From positions 1 to 64,000 of the forward strand of contig DALYDY010000002.1 of assembly GCA_031972855.1 (NCBI GenBank): a DNA stretch of 64,000 bases. The letters run 5' to 3'. The notes beneath the pieces are model-generated. The model did not search any database, was not told the DNA's origin, and saw nothing but the letters and a program-made list of their open reading frames with translations. Position 1 is the first letter of the stretch. Every line of letters starts with the position of its first letter. Of this stretch, positions 1 through 7,115 are shown one piece after another. Source of the DNA: JAIXRY01 sp031972855 (lineage in GTDB: Bacteria; Patescibacteriota; Minisyncoccia; Phycocordibacterales; UBA9973). A program made the position numbers and the translations under genes.

Positions 1-70
1 GAGCTTTATGCAAAAACGTCACCTTCGTGGTGGCGTTTTTGTATAAATGGTTTCGGGGAGGATTCGAACC
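1..70. repeat. Cassette boundary module, partial (terminator plus T-loop-like site)
   Basis: The window opens on GAGC, followed by a hairpin terminator (AAAAACGTCACC paired with GGTGGCGTTTTT, about 12-41) and then GGATTCGAACC at 60-70. This is the same order as the boundaries at 4816, 5486, 10042 and 13700. On the minus strand 70-48 resembles a tRNA 3' end (GGTTCGAATCC, then ACCA), but the arm is about 2 nt too short for a real tRNA. The left part of the module is cut by the window edge. Confidence 0.55.
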
Positions 71-78
71 TTTGGCGC

Positions 79-220
79 CCATTTTTAAGAAACGAAGTGA
101 ATATAAAAATGGTGCGTTTCGACTGAGGGTATCCTGAAGGAGAGGCGAATCCTACCCGGGGAGCCATCAAAAAACAGCTCAAATACTGGGCTGTTTTTTT
201 GTTACCCCAATAGGGTTCAG
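79..220. repeat. Gene-less spacer plus cassette boundary module
   Basis: No gene is seen in 71-160. It contains an inverted repeat (CCATTTTTA at 79-87 with TAAAAATGG at 104-112). A GGGGAGCCA core follows at 158-166, then a hairpin terminator (AAAAAACAGC...GCTGTTTTTTT, about 168-200), GTTACCCC and a degenerate T-loop-like site (GGTTCAGAAC). Plus-strand 143-166 resembles a tRNA 3' end (CGAATCCTACCCGGGGAGCCA), as in tRNA-Asn genes, but no complete tRNA can be folded here. Confidence 0.5.
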
Positions 221-246
221 AACTCAAATTTGTTATAATGGTAGTA

Positions 247-948
247 ATGAAAAAGATTATTATCTATTTTTTATCGGCAATACTCATTCTCGTAGTTTGT
301 GGATATGGACTGCTTCAAATCAGTAAATCACGCACTTTTCAATTTTTCGGCAGTATCGTAAACCGAGTTGATACTGAAGAAAAAGTTATTGCCCTCACAT
401 TTGATGACGGACCAGAGACACACACGAATGAGATACTGGATGTACTGCAGGAAAAGCAAATAAAAGCCACATTTTATGTGATTGGTGAAAGATTGCAGGA
501 AAACTTAGAGATTGGACAGCGTATTACTGATGAGGGACACGAACTTGGCAACCATTCGTACACGCATCAGAGATTTTTATTCAAACCTCTATCTTTTATA
601 GATAGTGAAATTCAAAATACAAATCAACTTATCCGAGAAGCAGGATATGAAGGAGCTATAACATTCCGCCCTCCTTATGGAAAAAAGCTTCTGGGACTTC
701 CTTGGTATCTAAATAAACACAACATTGAAACTATTATGGTTGATGTTGAACCTGATACTTATGGCACAACGTCGGACTTCTTTGTTGAATATACGATTGC
801 AAATACAAAAGCTGGCTCTATTATACTTCTTCACCCATTTTGTGAGACCTGTAGTGAACAAAGAAAAGCTGTTCCGCTAATAATAGATGCACTGAAGGAA
901 AAGGGTTATACATTTGTTACGGTTTCTGAATTGCTTTCCAGAAGATAA
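247..948 (+). CDS. Membrane-anchored polysaccharide deacetylase (NodB/CE4 family)
   Basis: Metal-dependent carbohydrate esterase that removes acetyl groups from cell-wall or surface polysaccharide, probably outside the membrane. An N-terminal membrane anchor (residues 4-23) is followed by the NodB motifs: TFDDGP (51-56), the metal-binding H-x3-H in HSYTH (103-107), RPPYG (141-145) and LLHPF near 194. The start at 247 is preferred over an in-frame ATG at 238 because TATAAT lies at 234-239 and would overlap that codon; the ATG at 247 is 7 nt downstream, giving a leaderless mRNA. A 106-bp repeat begins 1 nt after the stop codon. Confidence 0.9.
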   Translation: MKKIIIYFLSAILILVVCGYGLLQISKSRTFQFFGSIVNRVDTEEKVIALTFDDGPETHTNEILDVLQEKQIKATFYVIGERLQENLEIGQRITDEGHELGNHSYTHQRFLFKPLSFIDSEIQNTNQLIREAGYEGAITFRPPYGKKLLGLPWYLNKHNIETIMVDVEPDTYGTTSDFFVEYTIANTKAGSIILLHPFCETCSEQRKAVPLIIDALKEKGYTFVTVSELLSRR

Positions 949-949
949 A

Positions 950-1055
950 TCACTTAGCTAAAGCTATAAGATTATTGATTGTATTCAAATGATATTCAGG
1001 ATCGGGATATAAAGTAGCCCAGTCAAAAGTTCGAAATGCACACCTCCATTCGAGC
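950..1055. repeat. R1: 106-bp cassette-end repeat
   Basis: Diverged copy (about 70 percent by eye) of the equally long element at 1800-1905. Both begin with the complement of a stop codon followed by AGCYAAAGC and both end in TTCGAAATG..CGAGC. Read on the minus strand, both are open: LEWR[DC]AFRTFDW, a variable stretch, YPDP and a C-terminus LA[DK] with stop. Either a protein 3' end is carried along as a remnant, or the element is a recombination site. Confidence 0.7.
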
Positions 1056-1083
1056 ACTTTTTTGAAGCTTATGTTGTAACGAT

Positions 1084-1123
1084 TATTTTTGATACCTTAC
1101 TAGGAGTTCGAACCTGCTATACT
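1084..1123 (+). promoter_or_regulatory. Boundary site GTTCGAACC and promoter of the DUF2164 gene
   Basis: GATACCTTAC is followed by GTTCGAACC (1106-1114), the usual right-hand part of a boundary, although no strong hairpin precedes it here. TATACT (1118-1123) ends 6 nt before the ATG at 1130, so the mRNA would be leaderless. Confidence 0.5.
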
Positions 1124-1129
1124 AAAATA

Positions 1130-1381
1130 ATGAAAGACACCAAACGAAGTTTTGACATACTCACCAAGGAGCAAAGAGAGAAAAGTATTAACGATATCAT
1201 TGCATTTTATCTTGATGAACGAGATGAACATATCGATATTATTGGTGCAAGCAACCTTCTAGATATGATTCTTCAGGATATTGCGCCTCATGTATATAAC
1301 AACGCAATTGAAGATACTCGTAAATTGCTTACAAAACAAACTGAAGAATTTGATTTTGAACTAACCCTATTGAAGAAATAG
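1130..1381 (+). CDS. DUF2164 family protein
   Basis: 83-residue protein matching the DUF2164 pattern: an N-terminal LTKEQREKSI segment, an acidic helix, then NLLDMILQDIAPHVYNNAIED, which is the conserved GxxxYNxAIxD-like part of the family. Function is not established. No membrane segment. It ends 2 nt before the convergent VOC gene, so the two share the space for transcription ends. Confidence 0.75.
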   Translation: MKDTKRSFDILTKEQREKSINDIIAFYLDERDEHIDIIGASNLLDMILQDIAPHVYNNAIEDTRKLLTKQTEEFDFELTLLKK

Positions 1382-1383
1382 TA

Positions 1384-1779
1384 TTAGTACTTTTTAGGAA
1401 TCACCTTATGCTCTTCTTTGACTTGATATAACCCTACCCGGTTCCCTTCGCTGTCTTCAAAGATTGATATGTGGCCGTATCCAATGTCTTTTTTAGACAC
1501 ATGGATTTTCCCACCATTTGCTTCTATTTTTTCGATAATCTCATCAATAGTGCTCGTACCGAAATAGACCGTAGTACCTTCGAGACTCGGTTTATAACCG
1601 TATCCTTTCATAAGTCCTCCACTTGCACCCATGGCTCCGATATTCATCGGAAATGAAAGCATCTCATATCCTGCGTTTGTCTCTGGAACCATCTCGAAAC
1701 CAAAGACGCCTTCATAAAAAGCTTTTGCACGTACAAGGTCTATCGCTGGAAGCTCAAACCAACTTACTGGATTATTCAT
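1384..1779 (-). CDS. VOC/glyoxalase superfamily protein
   Basis: 131 residues with the paired beta-alpha-beta-beta-beta layout of VOC proteins: WFELPAIDLVRAKAFYEGVFGFEM at the N-terminus and the closing ISIFEDSEGNRVGLYQ. Members are metal-dependent lyases, dioxygenases or binding and resistance proteins; the substrate cannot be told from sequence. One of the few minus-strand genes of the array. The 106-bp repeat R2 lies 20 bp upstream of its start. Confidence 0.85.
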   Translation of the reverse strand: MNNPVSWFELPAIDLVRAKAFYEGVFGFEMVPETNAGYEMLSFPMNIGAMGASGGLMKGYGYKPSLEGTTVYFGTSTIDEIIEKIEANGGKIHVSKKDIGYGHISIFEDSEGNRVGLYQVKEEHKVIPKKY

Positions 1780-1799
1780 AGTGATTTTATTATATAAAA

Positions 1800-1905
1800 T
1801 TAATCAGCCAAAGCAAGCAGTCTATTGATTGCGATCAAATGATAGTGAGGGTCGGGATAGGTACTTATCCAGTCGAAAGTTCGAAATGCGTCCCTCCACT
1901 CGAGC
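1800..1905. repeat. R2: 106-bp cassette-end repeat
   Basis: Same length and ends as the element at 950-1055, with several differences that are silent in the minus-strand reading frame and a stop at the same position. It is followed by an AT-rich stretch (TATATATAACAAGTTTATAT) that recurs in similar form at 11657 after another boundary. Confidence 0.7.
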
Positions 1906-1943
1906 ATTATTATATATAACAAGTTTATATATGAATCTAAAAA

Positions 1944-2540
1944 ATGAAAGATTTATTTGAGCTATTCAAAGATACAAAATTTAACTCTATACCTAGAGAT
2001 TTATTTTATATATTTTTAGGGTTTTTATATTTATTGATTTCTAATTTTGTATTTAAACCGGATATAAAATCGTATCCAAATTTTAGTGAATTAAATTCCA
2101 CTTTAAAAATTTTATCAATAATTGTTTCTTCTTATTTTTTTACAATACTCTTAATAGAGATAGGTGATTTTTTTGAAAATATATTTAAATTTTTATTTCG
2201 AGATAATAAAATAGATATAATAAAAGAATACTTAAGTAAAATTAAAAAACATACCATAAACAAATTACCAGCTCCTATTAAAGAGAGTAAAAGTGTTTCC
2301 CATTTTGAACTAGATAGTTTTATTCTCAAAGAAATTGGTTATAGTTTTGGTGAAAGAAATATTCAACTTCGAATTACTAAAATTACTAGTTTAGGATTTT
2401 GTTTTATCTTGTCGTTATTTTATTCACCATATTTTTTTATACTAAGTTTTATTTTGTTAATATCTAATATTCAAACAGAACTTTCAATATTTGAAAGTAG
2501 ACTTAAAATTGCACAATATTATAATAAAAGTAATAAATAA
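1944..2540 (+). CDS. Hypothetical membrane protein
   Basis: 198 residues, family not recognised. Hydrophobic segments lie at about residues 20-38, 53-72 and 150-175, with a Lys-rich cytosolic-looking stretch between them (about 80-125). Composition is very rich in Ile, Phe and Lys and the DNA is more AT-rich than the core genes, as in other cassettes of this region. Confidence 0.7.
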   Translation: MKDLFELFKDTKFNSIPRDLFYIFLGFLYLLISNFVFKPDIKSYPNFSELNSTLKILSIIVSSYFFTILLIEIGDFFENIFKFLFRDNKIDIIKEYLSKIKKHTINKLPAPIKESKSVSHFELDSFILKEIGYSFGERNIQLRITKITSLGFCFILSLFYSPYFFILSFILLISNIQTELSIFESRLKIAQYYNKSNK

Positions 2541-2572
2541 TTAAAAAAGTAATCTCTCAACTTTTTGATGTT

Positions 2573-2791
2573 TTATTTATTAAATTTCCTCTCCCTCGGA
2601 TACATCTCCCTCACATCTACATTAAATATATCAATCATCTTCAAAAGATTCCTCACATGAGGATATGTTAATCCATTCTCCCGTCTTGATATACGATCTA
2701 CACTAGAATTAATACCCAACATCTTTGCTAATTCGATTTGAGTTATACCTCTATCTTTTCTAATTTCTCTAATATGGTTCTTTATTTTCAT
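2573..2791 (-). CDS. XRE/Cro-type helix-turn-helix regulator
   Basis: 72-residue DNA-binding protein that is almost entirely an HTH_3 domain: IREIRKDRGITQIELAKMLGI gives helices 1-2, followed by the recognition helix and RRENGLTYP. It resembles short antitoxin-like or phage-like repressors, but no toxin partner is adjacent. Convergent with the preceding membrane gene. Its start lies next to the 54-bp repeat at 2808. Confidence 0.88.
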   Translation of the reverse strand: MKIKNHIREIRKDRGITQIELAKMLGINSSVDRISRRENGLTYPHVRNLLKMIDIFNVDVREMYPRERKFNK

Positions 2792-2807
2792 AATACATAT
2801 AAAATAC

Positions 2808-2861
2808 CAAAATATTTAATCAGTGAAAGGGGAGAGTTTTTGTCCTTTGCGACAAGTTTTT
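2808..2861. repeat. 54-bp dispersed repeat with TTGTC/GACAA hairpin, copy 1
   Basis: Nearly the same as 6403-6461: AAAATATTTAAT, a purine-rich GGGGAGA run, then TTTGTCCTTTGCGACAAG and a T run. The hairpin TTGTC-CTTTGC-GACAA with the T run can act as a terminator. Both copies sit just upstream of a TTGAC promoter. Confidence 0.65.
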
Positions 2862-2877
2862 GTTTTTAAATAAATGC

Positions 2878-2994
2878 TTGACAAATACACATATTATGAT
2901 ATTATATAGGTAATACAGTTCTTTAATATTGATTTTATTGGTTTCCAGAGGAGATAAAAATGTCTTTTGTGGAAACCAATAAATAATTTATAAA
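2878..2994 (+). promoter_or_regulatory. Structured 5' leader, copy a: promoter, GTTCTTT box, hairpin, leader ORF
   Basis: TTGACA at 2878-2883, a -10 (TATTAT) at 2900-2905, the box GTTCTTTAATATT at 2918-2930, and a perfect 12-bp stem (TTATTGGTTTCC 2935-2946 with GGAAACCAATAA 2971-2982) around a 24-nt loop. The loop holds AGAGGAG and an ATG at 2960 that encodes MSFVETNK and stops at 2986, 8 nt before the main ATG. The main gene has no ribosome binding site, so reinitiation from the leader ORF is plausible. Confidence 0.7.
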
Positions 2995-3336
2995 ATGAAT
3001 ATTTCAGTCGAATTAGCCCTTCCTTATTTAGATAATCCTAAGTTGCTTTCTTGGAAAGAAGCACTCACTTATGCGAAAATAGTTATGGATGTACCTAGTG
3101 TTTGGCAGAAAGTCCTTTTGAGACCCGATATACCTTTAGATTGTGTAATTGAACATGCTCATAATGTAGTTAAAGATTACAATGATTTAGAAGTAGTTTT
3201 TAAAAGACCTGATGTTCAAGAATACATTAAATCTCTTAAGGCAGAAGAAATTATTGATTATGCAAAAAAAGTTGATGATTTCTGGTTCTGGAAACTAGTC
3301 CTTGAAAGACCTGATGTTCAAGAATATTTAAAATAG
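2995..3336 (+). CDS. Hypothetical protein with three RPD helical repeats
   Basis: 113 residues, family not recognised. Three similar units end in LLRPDI, VFKRPDVQEYI and VLERPDVQEYL, each following a helix such as ALTYAKIV or EIIDYAKKV. This suggests a small alpha-helical repeat protein, possibly protein-binding. No signal peptide or membrane segment. Expressed from structured leader copy a. A terminator hairpin (AAGCTCG...CGAGCTTTTTTG) follows at about 3351-3382. Confidence 0.7.
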   Translation: MNISVELALPYLDNPKLLSWKEALTYAKIVMDVPSVWQKVLLRPDIPLDCVIEHAHNVVKDYNDLEVVFKRPDVQEYIKSLKAEEIIDYAKKVDDFWFWKLVLERPDVQEYLK

Positions 3337-3350
3337 GGAAGACATCTTTG

Positions 3351-3382
3351 AAAGCTCGTTGTATTTATGACGAGCTTTTTTG
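3351..3382 (+). terminator. Rho-independent terminator
   Basis: AAAGCTCGT...ACGAGCTTTTTTG hairpin with a T run after the RPD-repeat gene. Confidence 0.75.
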
Positions 3383-3472
3383 TTTTAAATCGTAAAATAT
3401 CAAAATAATTAACATATTGACAATTATTATTAATAGTGTATTATTTTATTAAACAAATTAAAAATATTTAAA

Positions 3473-4036
3473 ATGAAAATAAGAGCTTTCATTGGTGGTT
3501 TTATTAGTTTTTTATTTAAAAAACATTATTTAAGGAAAGGATTGGTTAATCTTGTAAAAACTGAATCAGAAAATACTTTTTTGCTAACTACCTTAATTAA
3601 AAGAGTTTCATATCTAGTTCAAAATGATTCTGATGCATCTGTTAGTTTAGGGTTTAATCCCAATCCCAATTATTCAGAATTCTTAAAAATTAGAAAACTT
3701 AGTTCCATACTCAACTCTATTGAAATCTATATTTCAAAAAAAGAAATAGATGATTTGGAAAAGTATGCAGAAGATTCAAAGGTTGTTGGATATGAATTAT
3801 TTTTTATATACTGGTTATTAAATACCTTTTTAGAGAGAATAAGAAGTTATAGAAAATTACACTCAAAACTTTTGGAATTATCTGAAATCCATCCCCTAGG
3901 TTCAATCAAAAGAGATGAAAGTGAGCAAAAAGCTAAAAAGATTCAAGATCTCATTGAAGGTTTACCAAATGTAATTGAAAAATCTGATTGGAAACAAATT
4001 TGTAATATGGATATGGTCTATGTAAAACTACTTTAA
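3473..4036 (+). CDS. Hypothetical protein
   Basis: 187 residues, family not recognised. A weakly hydrophobic N-terminus (about 5-18) is followed by mixed helical sequence. A TTGACA-type promoter at about 3417 and a TTATTAAACAAATT leader precede it; very similar leaders precede the genes at 6527 and 17198. The stop is followed at once by the 74-bp promoter/hairpin repeat at 4044. Confidence 0.65.
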   Translation: MKIRAFIGGFISFLFKKHYLRKGLVNLVKTESENTFLLTTLIKRVSYLVQNDSDASVSLGFNPNPNYSEFLKIRKLSSILNSIEIYISKKEIDDLEKYAEDSKVVGYELFFIYWLLNTFLERIRSYRKLHSKLLELSEIHPLGSIKRDESEQKAKKIQDLIEGLPNVIEKSDWKQICNMDMVYVKLL

Positions 4037-4043
4037 TAGGTAG

Positions 4044-4142
4044 TTTTTTATTTATCCCCACCACACTTGCACTAAATTTTAGATGGTGTATAATATAAAT
4101 ATCAATACGAAAAGGGGCTTCACTTTATGTGACGCCCCCTTT
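4044..4142 (+). ncRNA. Candidate small hairpin transcript (repeat copy 1)
   Basis: 4044-4117 is about 95 percent identical to 6992-7064. It contains TTGCAC (4067-4072), 16 nt, TATAAT (4089-4094), then a GGGGCTTCAC/GTGACGCCCC hairpin and a T run (4111-4142). A plus-strand transcript of about 40 nt is predicted, with no reading frame. The hairpin can also terminate the convergent NYN gene. Without expression data it may be only a terminator that carries a promoter. Confidence 0.35.
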
Positions 4143-4148
4143 TCATAT

Positions 4149-4652
4149 CTACTTCTTTTCTATAAATTGCCTTACTGTTGGTCTATCTAGAGATAAAGTG
4201 TATTTATTGTTTAGTGAATTGTATAAGGATGAAGAATTTTTACCGTTAGGGAATAGGATTCTTTCAAATCTGTCTTTGCTAATTAAATAATCAACTACCT
4301 TTTTATAATCTCCATCACCTGAAACTAATACCACCTTATTAAAATCGGTGTTATCTAATAAATTTTTCATTATTTCGAAAACAATATCAGTATCAACATT
4401 ACCTTTTTTCTTTGTTAATGCATATTGATTGTGTTCTTTGAATAAAACAATAAATCCAGCCTTTTGTATTTCTTTGTATAAATCATTGTTTTCCTCTTGA
4501 AGATAACCGAGAAAATAATATGCTTCATTGACCTTGTATTTATCTTTGAGATATATGCGAAGTTTAACCAAATCAACAAACCAATTATCTTGTTTTGTGC
4601 CAAGATATAAATTCTGTCCATCAATGAATGCAAGGTTGTTTTCCTTAATCAT
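4149..4652 (-). CDS. NYN domain protein (LabA/DUF88-type PIN-like nuclease)
   Basis: 167 residues with the PIN-like NYN fold: AFIDGQNLYLG near the N-terminus gives the first catalytic Asp, DTDIVFEIM the second, and VVLVSGDGDY the third acidic pair. The family is predicted to cleave RNA with metal ions. Full domain length with all acidic motifs present, so it is probably active. Followed on the plus strand by repeat R3. Confidence 0.88.
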   Translation of the reverse strand: MIKENNLAFIDGQNLYLGTKQDNWFVDLVKLRIYLKDKYKVNEAYYFLGYLQEENNDLYKEIQKAGFIVLFKEHNQYALTKKKGNVDTDIVFEIMKNLLDNTDFNKVVLVSGDGDYKKVVDYLISKDRFERILFPNGKNSSSLYNSLNNKYTLSLDRPTVRQFIEKK

Positions 4653-4708
4653 TCATATATTTTATCACATACTATTTTGTAATAAAAATATTATTTCCAA
4701 TATTTGAA

Positions 4709-4821
4709 TCACGCAGCCATTGAAATGGTAATATAGTCAAAATATCTCTCTAATTTTTTGTTATCTTTAGATATAGAATAGTGTATATATACTAGTTCGG
4801 AAAATATGTAATCGGGAGAGC
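4709..4821. repeat. R3: 113-bp cassette-end repeat
   Basis: Starts TCACGCAGCC and ends in GGGAGAGCC. Its central 50 bp are almost identical to 7584-7696 and 13593-13705, and all three are 113 bp long. On the minus strand it is open from the GAGC core and encodes FSELVYIHYSISKDNK, a variable tail, and a stop exactly at its far end. Confidence 0.75.
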
Positions 4822-4880
4822 CAGAAAAATCACCTTAATTTGTAAGGTGATTTTTTGTTACCTTATTAGAAGTTCGAACC
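4816..4880. repeat. Cassette boundary module: GAGCC core, terminator, GTTCGAACC
   Basis: GAGAGCC is followed by a hairpin terminator (AAAAATCACCTTA paired with TAAGGTGATTTTTT, about 4825-4856), GTTACCTTAT, and GTTCGAACC at 4872-4880. The next gene's promoter begins immediately after it. Confidence 0.7.
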
Positions 4881-4907
4881 TAAATAGATTTAATATATAA
4901 TAAATAT

Positions 4908-5405
4908 ATGAAAAAAATTATAGTATTAGGTGTAAGTGCTTCAGGTAAATCAACATTTGCTAGAAAGCTGTCTATAAAACTTAATATACCTTTAACTTTA
5001 ATTGATTCAATTATGTGGAAACCTGGTTGGAGATATATTGGTGATGAAGAGATTCAGAAAAGTATCGAAAAAATAAGTGTAGGAGACAAATATATAATAG
5101 AAGGATATATTACAAAAAATGCCAGGAAAAAACTTTTTGATGAAGCTGATACTTTAATTTATTTAGATTATCCTGGTTTTATTTGTGCTATAAGATATAT
5201 AAAAAGATGGTGGAAACATAGAAAATTACCAAGACCAGAACTTGTTGGTAGTCCTGAGAAATTTAGTTTTAAATTTCTAAAACTTGTTTATACAAAAGGC
5301 GAATCTTATTCTTTGAATAAATTATTGAATGAGGGTGTGTATGATAATAAGATAATAAGACTTAAGACACCAAAACAAGCTATACTGTTTCTAAATAGTT
5401 TGTAA
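4908..5405 (+). CDS. P-loop kinase-like protein (adenylate kinase / topology-modulation FlaR type)
   Basis: 165 residues with a Walker A at the N-terminus (GVSASGKST, residues 8-16) and an LDYPG strand where such kinases have Walker B. WWKHRK is the basic lid-like part seen in FlaR-type predicted nucleoside kinases. Substrate unknown. A lone cassette with its own promoter and no operon partner. Confidence 0.8.
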   Translation: MKKIIVLGVSASGKSTFARKLSIKLNIPLTLIDSIMWKPGWRYIGDEEIQKSIEKISVGDKYIIEGYITKNARKKLFDEADTLIYLDYPGFICAIRYIKRWWKHRKLPRPELVGSPEKFSFKFLKLVYTKGESYSLNKLLNEGVYDNKIIRLKTPKQAILFLNSL

Positions 5406-5550
5406 TTATACTCAACAGAACCCCACAAGGGGACTGCGTTTTCAACGAGTGGGGAGTACCACTCAAGAAAACTGGAGCCTACCGGGGGAGCCAGAAAAAT
5501 CACCTTAATCTATAGGGTGATTTTTTGTTACTTTATGTGAAGTTCGAACC
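5406..5550. repeat. Cassette boundary module with GC-richer left arm
   Basis: The left arm (5406-5491) is unlike R1-R5: richer in GC, with CCCCACAAGGGG, an extra GGAGCC at 5474-5479, then GGGGGAGCC at 5485-5493. The right part is standard: terminator AAAAATCACC..GGTGATTTTTT (about 5496-5527), GTTACTTTAT, GTTCGAACC (5542-5550). Minus-strand translation from the core gives GSPGRLQFS and a stop. Confidence 0.6.
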
Positions 5551-5560
5551 TAATTAATTC

Positions 5561-5701
5561 TTGACAAATACACTATATTAGTATATAATATATGTATATA
5601 CAGTTCTTTGATATTCTTGGTTATTTGTCTTTTGTGTATTGCTCTCTGGACGTCAGATTTGGTTTCTGTAGAGCAATAACGCAAAAATAAAAAATAACCA
5701 T
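5561..5701 (+). promoter_or_regulatory. Structured 5' leader, copy c
   Basis: TTGACA (5561-5566), 17 nt, TATAAT (5584-5589), box GTTCTTTGATATT (5603-5615), and a stem TATTGCTCT/AGAGCAATA (5637-5645 with 5670-5678) around a 24-nt loop. The stem is extended by TTTTGTG/CGCAAAA and an outer GGTTATTT/AAATAACC (5619-5626, 5692-5699). A weak leader ORF from TTG 5659 encodes five residues with VE before the stop at 5679. The stem sequence differs from copies a and b while structure and loop length are kept. Confidence 0.65.
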
Positions 5702-6352
5702 ATGTTTAATATAAATTCAAAACAAGATTTTTTGTTAGCTGATATTTATACAGCTGACGATGCTTTATTTCAAGGCACTGCCAGAGGACAGACTTTCTTG
5801 AAAAATGAAAGTTTGTTTTTTAAATCTGAAGCAGAAATAAAAAACGCTTTCTTTGATTTAATAAATCTTTCTCCTATTAAGGATAAGTTTGGATGGAATC
5901 CAAAACTCATCGCTTTGTTAAAAGTAGAAGGAAGGAAGTATTGCATTAGTAGTGAAAAAGTAGAAAACGGAGCCGGCTCTGTAGAAACCATAGATGAGTA
6001 TAAAAAAAATGGTTCAGACTATGACGTAGAGTTTTTTGATTTTGTTGATACTGATTATAACCGTGGAATCTGGGCAAGAGAATGGTTGGTAGTAGTACCA
6101 AAGACATTTATTTTAGAACCAGTGAGTTTAGACAGAACATGCCATGTTAATCAGACTGTAACACAATTAAAAATGGCTCCTATTTTTTCTACTGTTATTC
6201 TCTATTCTAATCAAGATAATTACCAGGAAGAAATAGAAAGAGTTTTAATAGAAAACAATCTTACCATAAAAGTAGAACCACTACACACAGTTATGAGTAA
6301 TGATTATGTACCAGGAGTTCGTGAATTTTTGGTAACAAAATTGAGTTTATAG
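5702..6352 (+). CDS. Hypothetical protein
   Basis: 216 residues, family not recognised, apparently soluble. Contains GRKYCISSEKVENGAG near the middle and a C-terminal ferredoxin-like stretch. Expressed from structured leader copy c. Followed by a terminator hairpin AAGCCGACC...GGTCGGCTT-like at about 6360-6388. Confidence 0.65.
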   Translation: MFNINSKQDFLLADIYTADDALFQGTARGQTFLKNESLFFKSEAEIKNAFFDLINLSPIKDKFGWNPKLIALLKVEGRKYCISSEKVENGAGSVETIDEYKKNGSDYDVEFFDFVDTDYNRGIWAREWLVVVPKTFILEPVSLDRTCHVNQTVTQLKMAPIFSTVILYSNQDNYQEEIERVLIENNLTIKVEPLHTVMSNDYVPGVREFLVTKLSL

Positions 6353-6357
6353 AGACT

Positions 6358-6390
6358 AAAAGCCGACCATGTGTCGGCTTTATTTTTTAT
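6358..6390 (+). terminator. Rho-independent terminator
   Basis: AAAAGCCGACCATGTGTCGGCTTTATTTTTT: GC stem with a T run. Confidence 0.75.
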
Positions 6391-6402
6391 ATATATAAAA
6401 AT

Positions 6403-6461
6403 CAAAATATTTAATTAGTGAAAAAAAGGAGGGGAGAATTTGTCCTTTGCGACAAGTTTTT
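6403..6461. repeat. Dispersed repeat with TTGTC/GACAA hairpin, copy 2
   Basis: Second copy of the block at 2808-2861, with small insertions in the purine run. It lies directly upstream of the TTGACA promoter of the next gene. Confidence 0.65.
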
Positions 6462-6526
6462 ATACTATGTTATGTTTGACATTTTGTTAATATTCTGTAT
6501 TATTTAGTTAAACAAATTTTAAAAAA

Positions 6527-6952
6527 ATGGAAAAATTAACTAAAGACCAATTACTATCATCTAGTCCTTATGATTTAATCATCAACCATCTAGATTCAAT
6601 AAATTATCACTTTAAAGGACTTTTAGAAAATGCTTCTTTAAAAAGAAATGAAGTTTTAAACCTTTCTTCTAGTTCTCGTATGGATGAATTTATTGAAACT
6701 TATTTATCTAGCCCTAAACATATTGCTGAAAAATATGATCGTGAATATTTGACGGTTCAAATTGAATTTAAAGGTAATCTTAGTGATAATAAGGTTCCTT
6801 TATTTTCTGTAACTTTTTGGAGTAATGATCTTGAAGGTATTATTGAAAATGTTACTTTAGGAAGAATATTTTCTGATGAAGTTTTGCTCGAATCATGTCT
6901 TGATTGGCTTCTTTATGCAAAAATTTCGGAAGAATTCATGTTAAAAGATTGA
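6527..6952 (+). CDS. Hypothetical protein
   Basis: 141 residues, family not recognised, soluble. Starts MEKLTKDQLLSSSPYDLI and ends in a helical WLLYAKISEEFMLKD. Its leader (TTGACA, then TTAGTTAAACAAATT) matches those at 3417 and 17092. Ends with TGA, which shows TGA is a normal stop here. A terminator follows at 6970-7000. Confidence 0.65.
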   Translation: MEKLTKDQLLSSSPYDLIINHLDSINYHFKGLLENASLKRNEVLNLSSSSRMDEFIETYLSSPKHIAEKYDREYLTVQIEFKGNLSDNKVPLFSVTFWSNDLEGIIENVTLGRIFSDEVLLESCLDWLLYAKISEEFMLKD

Positions 6953-6991
6953 TCATACTTTATTTTCTGTAAAAGCTGTCTCGCGGATGGC

Positions 6992-7103
6992 TTTTTTATT
7001 TATCCTCACCACACTTGCACTAAATTTAGATGGTGTATAATATAAATATCAATACAAAAAGGGGTCCGAAAAGTGTAGGTGCTTAAGGCACCCTTTTCTT
7101 TTG
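6992..7103 (+). ncRNA. Candidate small hairpin transcript (repeat copy 2)
   Basis: 6992-7064 repeats 4044-4117 with a few changes. TTGCAC (7015-7020) and TATAAT (7036-7041) are kept. The hairpin part differs (GGTGCTTAAGGCACC followed by CTTTTCTTTT, about 7078-7102), so promoter and terminator function are conserved while the stem sequence is not. Confidence 0.35.
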
Positions 7104-7115
7104 CTTATTTGTTGG

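Noticed and set aside
48..167. A complete tRNA gene near the left end (GGTTCGAATCC plus ACCA on minus, GGGGAGCCA on plus)
   Set aside because: The two tRNA-like 3' ends point in opposite directions, no matching 5' acceptor, D-arm or anticodon arm can be folded, and one arm is about 2 nt short.
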